Of a stretch of 10,631 nt of DNA, positions 5,169 through 10,631 are shown piece by piece. The stretch is from Caldisericota bacterium (GTDB lineage Bacteria > CG03 > B21-G15), in contig QMOP01000029.1 of NCBI GenBank assembly GCA_003650255.1, positions 1-10,631 of the forward strand, read 5' to 3'. The translations under genes were made by a program, and so were the position numbers. The stretch's first letter is position 1, and each line of letters opens with the position of its first letter. The notes under the pieces were generated by a model that had not been told where the DNA came from, did not search any database, and saw only the letters and a program-made list of their open reading frames with translations.

Positions 5169-6368
5169 CTAAAACCTCCAGATACAGGATAAAATCAATC
5201 TTCTAAATATCAAATCTGTTCTCCAGTCATACTCAGTTGTAGCAAATTCATACTCTCCAATATAGTTCATCTTTCCATATAAAAATCCAACATCAATTCC
5301 AAAATTTTCAAAGATATTAAAACCTGTTCCAAATGCAAAATCAACTCTCTGATATGCTTTACTGAAATAGGTCGGAATAAACTCAATTCCATATCTTAAA
5401 AGTATCTCGCCGACAAAATGCTCAACACCAATATGAACTTCTGTTACATCAGGATAATTTGGATTTGATTCAATATTATACTGTGTTTCATTAATTTTGA
5501 CAAGTTTATACTTAGAATCCGACCAGCTTTTTCTTATTATCTCAACTGAAAATGTTGCCTCATTTATCCCACTATATGTATAAGAAAAACCAACTCCATA
5601 AATTGTAGGATAAATGAACTCACTCTCATATGTACTTCCTCCTGATTTAGCATTAAATTTGGTTTTTATTTTATCTCTGTAAACAAAAGAAATTGAATAA
5701 TTTTCTCTTCTGTACATTACTGAAAAATTAAATGCATCCCCTGAAAATTTACCAGAAGCATTTACAGTTTGTATCACAGTGTTTGTTGAATAACTTACAG
5801 TTCTTTCATCAAAATTGGCCTTTCCATCTCCTATTAAATATCCAAATCCAAAGGAAAAATAATCTTTTATTCTGAAAGATAAACTCGGAACATAAGCATA
5901 AATGTTTCCCTTACTTTTTAATTCCCATCTTCCTACAAGATTTGAATTTGTATAAATATCAACACCATTTTTATAATTTAAATCATAAAGAGGAAAATAA
6001 CCTATACTAAAAGAAATATTATCTTTCGGATAAACAAAAGAAAAATAGTCAAACTGGAATATATTCTGAAAATTATAGTATCCTCCACCTGTCTCACTTG
6101 ACCAGTCATTATCAGGAATTACCCTTTCTCCTGGCAAAAACAATGAAAAACCAAATCCAACTTCTTTCTTTTCCGCCCATACAGTATTTGCTGGATTATA
6201 AAAGATTGATTCTGAAATCTGTGAATTTGAAATTGAGGTTCCTCCCATGGAAATTGCTCTTGCTGATATACCTTCAACATCATCTCCAAAATTATCATAT
6301 CCAAGATAGGTATAGGAAAATAAATTAGAAGAAAAGACAATAATGATACTTAATATTCTTTTTATCAC
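5169..6368 (-). CDS. PorV/FadL-like outer-membrane beta-barrel protein
   Basis: The protein has 399 residues. A clear signal peptide (MIKRILSIIIVFSSNLFS) is followed by 'GISARAISMGGTSISN' and 'ESIFYNPANTVW' (33-64), the G-A-R-A-x-x-M-G-G...NPA hallmark at the N-terminus of PorV/PorQ and FadL-like barrels. The rest is alternating aromatic beta strands with polar loops, ending in W-R-F, a terminal aromatic expected for BAM-assembled barrels. PorV itself carries T9SS cargo to the surface; here that role, or transport of a hydrophobic substrate, is only inferred. The start is GTG with GGAGG 5 nt upstream, and the Shine-Dalgarno begins just after the stop of the HhH-barrel gene. Two overlapping ATGs (6370, 6373) are out of frame and hit TGA at once. 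The next gene begins immediately after its stop. Confidence 0.85.
   Translation of the reverse strand: MIKRILSIIIVFSSNLFSYTYLGYDNFGDDVEGISARAISMGGTSISNSQISESIFYNPANTVWAEKKEVGFGFSLFLPGERVIPDNDWSSETGGGYYNFQNIFQFDYFSFVYPKDNISFSIGYFPLYDLNYKNGVDIYTNSNLVGRWELKSKGNIYAYVPSLSFRIKDYFSFGFGYLIGDGKANFDERTVSYSTNTVIQTVNASGKFSGDAFNFSVMYRRENYSISFVYRDKIKTKFNAKSGGSTYESEFIYPTIYGVGFSYTYSGINEATFSVEIIRKSWSDSKYKLVKINETQYNIESNPNYPDVTEVHIGVEHFVGEILLRYGIEFIPTYFSKAYQRVDFAFGTGFNIFENFGIDVGFLYGKMNYIGEYEFATTEYDWRTDLIFRRLILSCIWRF
5175..5179 (-). promoter_or_regulatory. Ribosome binding site supporting a TTG start
   Basis: GGAGG inside the last codons of the PorV/FadL-like gene lies 6 nt before the TTG at 5168. It is the main evidence that the LTD protein starts at TTG, because no in-frame ATG precedes its LTD domain and an in-frame TAG lies immediately upstream. 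Confidence 0.7.
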
Positions 6369-6373
6369 ATCAT

Positions 6374-6378
6374 CCTCC
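6374..6378 (-). promoter_or_regulatory. Ribosome binding site supporting a GTG start
   Basis: AAGGAGG on the minus strand, with GGAGG ending 5 nt before the GTG at 6368, fixes the start of the PorV/FadL-like gene. The two ATGs between it and the GTG are in another frame and reach TGA immediately. If used, they would make a two-codon frame that competes with the GTG. Confidence 0.7.
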
Positions 6379-6380
6379 TT

Positions 6381-8699
6381 TTAAAACTTAAAATCATACT
6401 GAACCTTAAATTTATGTGTTGTATCATTCTGGTATTTACTTTCAGCATCATAATCAGAATAAGAAACATTATAATAATCCTCAGGAAAATCATAAAGATT
6501 TGTCTCAATTTTTATCCAGAGTGTTGAATTTCTTGAAAACTTAATTCTCGGCATAATATAAAACCTCATACCCTTTCTTCCACTCCACATATTATCATAG
6601 GACACAACAAGCAATGCCCTTGGCCAGTAATATTCAAGTTCTGAAACATATACATCCTCTGGAGTATTGAAAAATATAATTCTTGAATCAATACTCAAAA
6701 GTTTGCTTGGTTTATATTTTACTTCACCATAGGTAATATATCCTCTCCACTGATCATTTACAACAGGATACCTTATGAAAACATCCTCCCATCTCCATCT
6801 AAGTCTTACTTTTGATGTTGGAGCATAAGTCAATTGAATTCTGATTTTATTCTTTACCCTGGAAGAGTAAACATACTCTTTCGGGCTTGTACCGTAAACT
6901 TCAACTCTTTTTAATTCCTCTTCAATTTGATTCCTTATAAAAAGATTAAACTTTCTTGAAAGAACAAAATCTCCCTCAAGCCATAATCTTCTACCCCATG
7001 GTAATTCTTCATAACTTGAATTTATATCATCTGAAAACTCTATCTGCTTAGCATAGTCAAACTGAACTTTAAACTTATGTCTTCTGATTCTGAATTCATT
7101 AAGTATCATTATTCCTTTTTCATTAAAATCTCCCTTATCATCTCCAAGATAAAAATGGCCTGAAGAGTAAAAATTGTAATAACGGGGAGAGTAATTGTAA
7201 ATTTCTATCCAGGATTTACCTGCAAAGTGTCTATAACCAATTCCAAGTGATAAAGCATCTCCACTATCCCACTTCCATTTTGTTCTGTTCTCATCCTCAA
7301 ATGTATGGAATTTTGACACTCCATAGTCAAAATAAACCGACATTCTTTTGCCAACAGGAAAATTAAAATCAATTCCATAAACATTTATTTTATCACCCCT
7401 GAAAACATTCCTTATCTGTGGTATATCTTTGCTATGTGGATGAATTAAAGGAGTAAATTCTTGAAAATAACTCGTAAGACCGAATTTTATTCCATAAATA
7501 TTTTTCTCAAATCTTCCCCCATAAGTCTTAATCCTTAAATTCCTTATATTTTCAAAATTGTCCTCATTGTTAAAATCAAGTGTATCATCATTTTCATAAA
7601 GAATCTCATATACTGTATCCCTCACAGTTCCATCACTGTTTAATGCTGCAATAAGTGATTTATCAGAATAAAAAAGAGCAAAATCAATCCCTCTTAAAAT
7701 TCCAGAAAAAGCAATCCCGTGAAATCCTTCATTATAGGATGAACTTCTATTTTCTCTTATTCCACGAGGTTTGTATGGATAGGGTCTATATAAAAATGGT
7801 TTTTCACCAAGAATTAATCCCTGACCAAATGAAAGACCGTAATCTCCAATAATAAGTTTGTTTATGAACCCAACATTTCTTAAAACAAGGTAATTCTTCA
7901 TAAGTTGATTATCTCTTAAATTTGAAAGATTTAAATCCTTTCCCCAGTCATCCCTTTTGATTATCCATCCAATCTCAACATCCCTTCCATAAAAAAATCT
8001 TGTCCTATTATAAAAATAAATTGGATTCTGAAATTCTTTTCTGTAGTTGATAAAATTCTCATCATCTTTAAAACCATCGGAATCAAAAGAAAAAGGTGTT
8101 TTTGTCATAAACCTTAACCTTATCTCTCCATTAAATTTTTCTCTCTCAATAACCTTTGAAACTTTAACAAATGGAAGCATCCTTTCATAAATCTTATTTG
8201 TTATTCCAGGCACCTTCTTTAATTCTCTAACATCCTCAAAACCTTCATGTCTTGCTCGCCATCTTATGATGTTTCTCGCAATTTCATGTGTTACTCCAGG
8301 AATCTGCATTAAATCCCTTATTGTTGCAGAATTTAGGTCAAGTGGATTTGCTCTTAAATCTTCTAAGATTTCTGCATCTATTTCCTCCCCTCCTATCACC
8401 TCCTGCTCCGCTTCTTCAAGAAGTTCCTCATAAATCTCCTCTTCATCTCTTTGAGGAACAAAAACCCTGTTTTTAATTTTATTAAAAATCTCTTTTGTCA
8501 TTCCCTTAACTTTGAGCAAATCCTCAACACTTTTAAATTCTCCAACTTTTTTTCTATATTTTATAATTCTTTTTGCAAGAACTCTTGAAATACCAAGAGA
8601 AAGAAGATCCTTGAATGTTGCCTCATTCAGATTTATTAAATTTTGAGAATTAAGAAAAATAAAAATTATAAGTGGAAAAATAAAGAAAAATCTCCTCAT
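6381..8699 (-). CDS. Two ComEA-type helix-hairpin-helix domains fused to a large outer-membrane beta-barrel
   Basis: The protein has 772 residues. The signal peptide (1-19) is followed by HhH unit 1 (~21-81, 'INLNEATFKDLLSLGI', 'GEFKSVEDLLKVKGMT'), an acidic linker (~84-115, Glu-rich), HhH unit 2 (~119-180, 'DLNSATIRDLMQIPGVT'), then a barrel-like domain to residue 772. The barrel is rich in alternating aromatic strands, has a conserved-looking 'GDYGLSFGQGLILG' segment, and ends 'KVQYDFKF'. ComEA HhH domains bind DNA without sequence preference during uptake. Large HhH-barrel proteins occur in Bacteroidota-type genomes without a settled function. All four hairpins read G-hydrophobic-S/T rather than GxG, so DNA binding is not assured. 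The ATG overlaps the preceding stop (ATGA). I infer an outer-membrane protein with periplasmic HhH domains. The barrel strand count and topology need a predictor. Confidence 0.85.
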   Translation of the reverse strand: MRRFFFIFPLIIFIFLNSQNLINLNEATFKDLLSLGISRVLAKRIIKYRKKVGEFKSVEDLLKVKGMTKEIFNKIKNRVFVPQRDEEEIYEELLEEAEQEVIGGEEIDAEILEDLRANPLDLNSATIRDLMQIPGVTHEIARNIIRWRARHEGFEDVRELKKVPGITNKIYERMLPFVKVSKVIEREKFNGEIRLRFMTKTPFSFDSDGFKDDENFINYRKEFQNPIYFYNRTRFFYGRDVEIGWIIKRDDWGKDLNLSNLRDNQLMKNYLVLRNVGFINKLIIGDYGLSFGQGLILGEKPFLYRPYPYKPRGIRENRSSSYNEGFHGIAFSGILRGIDFALFYSDKSLIAALNSDGTVRDTVYEILYENDDTLDFNNEDNFENIRNLRIKTYGGRFEKNIYGIKFGLTSYFQEFTPLIHPHSKDIPQIRNVFRGDKINVYGIDFNFPVGKRMSVYFDYGVSKFHTFEDENRTKWKWDSGDALSLGIGYRHFAGKSWIEIYNYSPRYYNFYSSGHFYLGDDKGDFNEKGIMILNEFRIRRHKFKVQFDYAKQIEFSDDINSSYEELPWGRRLWLEGDFVLSRKFNLFIRNQIEEELKRVEVYGTSPKEYVYSSRVKNKIRIQLTYAPTSKVRLRWRWEDVFIRYPVVNDQWRGYITYGEVKYKPSKLLSIDSRIIFFNTPEDVYVSELEYYWPRALLVVSYDNMWSGRKGMRFYIMPRIKFSRNSTLWIKIETNLYDFPEDYYNVSYSDYDAESKYQNDTTHKFKVQYDFKF

Positions 8700-9964
8700 T
8701 CTCCAAGTTCTTCATCTATCATTTTAATTCTCTTCTTTGAAGGATCATGTTCAGGGTCAATCTCAAGTATCTTCTCAAAAACCTCTCTTGCCTCTCTCAA
8801 CTTACCTTCTTTATAAAGAGACATTGCCTTATTCCACAATCTCTTTTTCTCCTCTTCAAGTGAAACACTTTCTCCAACTTCTTCATACTCCTCAACATAA
8901 AAATAGTCCTTAATTTTTTCAAACCTCCTTCTTGAAATCCCTCTTATCTTCAAAAGTTCATCAACACTCTTAAAACCACCTTTTGACTCTCTATAAGCAA
9001 TAATTCTTCTTGCAATCCTTTTTGTCATTCCCGGAACTTTTAAAAGTCCCTTTAAAGTTACTTCGTTTAAATCAATCTTTTCCTGTTCCTCTTCATAAAA
9101 CTCTCCGTATTCCTCTCCATACTCTCTTTCAGTTCTTGTTTCTTCTCCTTTTAGAAACTTAAATGAAATGGAGAAAACATGTTGATACCCAAGTTCTGAA
9201 TGATTTATAAATGAATAATCAAAGAAGAACTTTTTGTACTTTAAAGACAATCCAAATGAAAATGAAACAGGGTCTGAACTTACTCCTGAAAGAACCTTCA
9301 AAAACGGTAAAGGTGAAAATATCATACCTGCTTCAAGATTTTCCCTTTCCTGCAGGAAATAATAATTATGGTCAAGATTAACTATCAAACCATTAAATGG
9401 AGTATAAGATATTCCAAAATGAAAGCTCCTTGAAAGATCTATCCTTGAGGAACCAATCTGAGGTCTATTAAGATTTTTTGCCATAAAGCCAAAAGAGAAA
9501 CTCTCACTTACATTTGCAAGAAAACCAACATCAATACCAATAGTTGATGCAGAGCCACCTCCTTCAATTTTCAAAGAAGAATTTTTAAGATTAAAACCAG
9601 CATAAAAACCCTCATGAAAGGAAAATGATTCAGTAAAGTAAATTTCATCCTCTTTATAATATGAAGGACCAAATGAAACATAATTAAAAGAAAATGTTCC
9701 AAGTTTTAATGTTGGAACTGTGAAGCCAGCATGGAAAAGTTTCAAATCACTTATTCCAAAAAGATTTGTCTGGTTTAATGAGACAGTTATTGCATCATGT
9801 AATCTTAAACCTGCTGGATTGTAATAGAAAGCATTCTCATCCTTTGAATAACCTGTATAGGCACCCGAAAGAGCAGTTGGTTTTGAAAGGAAATTCTTTT
9901 CATCAAATACCGAAAAAAGATTAAATTCAGAAAATAAAATCAGAATCAAAAAAAACAGTCTCAT
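8696..9964 (-). CDS. PorV-like barrel fused to ComEA-type HhH and a C-terminal TPR-like segment
   Basis: The protein has 422 residues. The signal peptide (1-~18) is followed by 'FLSKPTALSGAYTGYSKDENAFYYNPAGLRLHDA' in two parts: the PorV/PorQ opening (25-40) and the D-x-N-A...NPAGL motif (42-53). Beta strands continue to about 271 and end 'FSISFKF', which would be the natural end of a barrel. A Glu-rich linker (~274-296) leads to a ComEA-type HhH domain (297-357, 'IDLNEVTLKGLLKVPGMT', 'GGFKSVDELLKIRGIS') and a helical tail (~371-422) with one TPR-like unit ('LWNKAMSLYKEGKLREAREVF'). The extension past the barrel should lie in the periplasm and could bind DNA or a partner protein. AAGGAG at 9971-9976 is 6 nt from the ATG. 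Its HhH resembles those of the next gene, with which it overlaps by ATGA, so the two products probably act together. Confidence 0.87.
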   Translation of the reverse strand: MRLFFLILILFSEFNLFSVFDEKNFLSKPTALSGAYTGYSKDENAFYYNPAGLRLHDAITVSLNQTNLFGISDLKLFHAGFTVPTLKLGTFSFNYVSFGPSYYKEDEIYFTESFSFHEGFYAGFNLKNSSLKIEGGGSASTIGIDVGFLANVSESFSFGFMAKNLNRPQIGSSRIDLSRSFHFGISYTPFNGLIVNLDHNYYFLQERENLEAGMIFSPLPFLKVLSGVSSDPVSFSFGLSLKYKKFFFDYSFINHSELGYQHVFSISFKFLKGEETRTEREYGEEYGEFYEEEQEKIDLNEVTLKGLLKVPGMTKRIARRIIAYRESKGGFKSVDELLKIRGISRRRFEKIKDYFYVEEYEEVGESVSLEEEKKRLWNKAMSLYKEGKLREAREVFEKILEIDPEHDPSKKRIKMIDEELGE

Positions 9965-9974
9965 CTTTCTCTCC

Positions 9975-10631
9975 TTACAGTTTCCTTCCTATTACAATGC
10001 ATTTCTTTACCACATCCCTTTTACCTGTGTCTGTATTTAAAACCTCAAGATAAACAATATAAATCCCTGGAGGAAGAGTATTTCCAGAATTATCCTTTCC
10101 ATCCCATAAAACTCCTGAACTTCCATCCTGTGAGGTATTTATATCTTTATTTTTAACAAGAATTCTTACAGATGATCCTTTTAAATTAAAAACCTTAAGA
10201 TTAAGAACTGTTCCAGTTGGTACATTCCATAAAATTTGAACTGTAGAAGGTTTTCCCAAAACATCTCCCATAGGATAAAAAATCTTAGTAGAGAGTGTAA
10301 GCGTAATACTCGAAGTAACAACTCCTGTATCTCCACCGCCAGAACCTATAAATACCGAATTCTGTGCTTTCGGAGTTCCATTTATAGGAGTTCCATTTGC
10401 ATCAAGTCCATTTCTTTCTACTCCATTATTTTTTGCCCAGTTACTTGAATCACTTCCATCTCCTGCTGGATTCATCCTCTCCATACTCTCTCCTCTATTA
10501 AGAGAAATAAACCAGCCAGAAGAACAATCAACCTCATCTATTATATTTCCACTTGAATCTTTTAAAATAAGATGTTCTGCTGTATTTGAAAGTCCACCAC
10601 TATAAATCTGGTCTGCTGCAATATCCGAAAC
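9975..10631 (-). CDS. Secreted lamin-tail-domain protein with FlgD/T9SS-like C-terminus (5' end outside window)
   Basis: The frame is open from base 10631 to TAA at 9975 (218 residues visible). The Met at 10484 is internal, because about 49 in-frame codons without a stop precede it. These codons read as LTD sequence ('GGLSNTAEHLILKDSSGNII', then 'SLNRGESMERMNP'), and the segment 'SDSSNWAKN' and the following 'GTPKAQNS' are the usual end of a bacterial LTD. A short Thr/Ser linker leads to a ~100-residue beta domain ending in 'WDGKDNSGNTLPPGIYIVYLE' and 'CIVIGRKL', like FlgD-type Ig or type IX sorting domains. It is the same design as the LTD protein at 4284-5168. The next gene starts 10 bases after its stop, so they are co-transcribed. 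The N-terminus, and any further domain before the LTD, cannot be seen here. Confidence 0.82.
   Translation of the reverse strand, partial: VSDIAADQIYSGGLSNTAEHLILKDSSGNIIDEVDCSSGWFISLNRGESMERMNPAGDGSDSSNWAKNNGVERNGLDANGTPINGTPKAQNSVFIGSGGGDTGVVTSSITLTLSTKIFYPMGDVLGKPSTVQILWNVPTGTVLNLKVFNLKGSSVRILVKNKDINTSQDGSSGVLWDGKDNSGNTLPPGIYIVYLEVLNTDTGKRDVVKKCIVIGRKL

Noticed and set aside
6098..8476. Open frames at 6098-6328 (+), 6119-6340 (-), 7655-7852 (+) and 8288-8476 (+)
   Set aside because: All sit inside the barrel and HhH-barrel genes in other frames and show no independent ribosome site or domain.
9975..10484. A complete 169-residue protein starting at the Met at 10484
   Set aside because: The same frame is open without a stop to base 10631, and the extra residues read as lamin-tail-domain sequence, so the Met is internal and the gene is cut by the window edge.
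1..10631. CRISPR arrays, transposase genes, rRNA/tRNA genes, replication origin
   Set aside because: No spaced direct repeats of CRISPR size, no transposase or integrase motifs, and no RNA gene signatures were seen on either strand.

Overview
This is an AT-rich window in which every supported gene lies on the minus strand, so transcription runs from base 10631 towards base 1. The genes are tightly packed. Three junctions are ATGA stop/start overlaps (near 367, 4285 and 8697), and other genes follow within a few bases with AGGAGG-type ribosome sites. The products are almost all exported: predicted outer-membrane beta-barrels of the PorV/PorQ/FadL type, and secreted multidomain proteins ending in a 'YPNP ... 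GxYxxxxx ... VIR' module like type IX secretion (T9SS) or FlgD-type C-terminal domains. This points to a diderm of the Fibrobacterota-Chlorobiota-Bacteroidota kind or a related candidate phylum. The Lys/Glu-rich, Gln-poor proteins hint at a thermophile. Both placements are inference.

Layout in transcription order: (1) 10631-9975, 3' part of a lamin-tail-domain (LTD) protein with a FlgD/T9SS-like C-terminus. (2) 9964-8696, a PorV-like barrel fused to a ComEA-type helix-hairpin-helix (HhH) domain and a TPR-like tail. (3) 8699-6381, two HhH domains fused to a large barrel. (4) 6368-5169, a PorV/FadL-like barrel with a GTG start. (5) 5168-4284, a second LTD protein with a sorting-type C-terminus and a TTG start. 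(6) 4287-3325, a PorQ-like barrel whose signal-peptide region carries a GC-rich palindromic insertion and an 8-bp degenerate tandem repeat. (7) 3304-2748, a small cassette with its own extended -10 promoter, holding a possible 47-residue ORF overlapping a nucleotidyltransferase-fold gene. (8) A 32-bp dyad at 2723-2754. (9) 2699-366, an exported ComEC-like metallo-hydrolase with FN3, Ig-like and sorting domains. (10) 369-1, the 5' end of another PorQ-like barrel.

The notable theme is DNA-uptake-type domains (ComEA HhH, the ComEC metallo-beta-lactamase hydrolase) placed on outer-membrane barrels and surface-sorted proteins. In three places a sorting-tag protein is followed at once by a barrel gene. 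I infer a surface complex, possibly for binding and processing extracellular nucleic acid, in which the barrels act as export or attachment partners. This is a hypothesis. The cassette at 2748-3304 looks like an unrelated toxin-antitoxin-like insertion. No RNA genes, CRISPR array, transposase or origin were seen, and no stretch above 300 bases lacks a gene.
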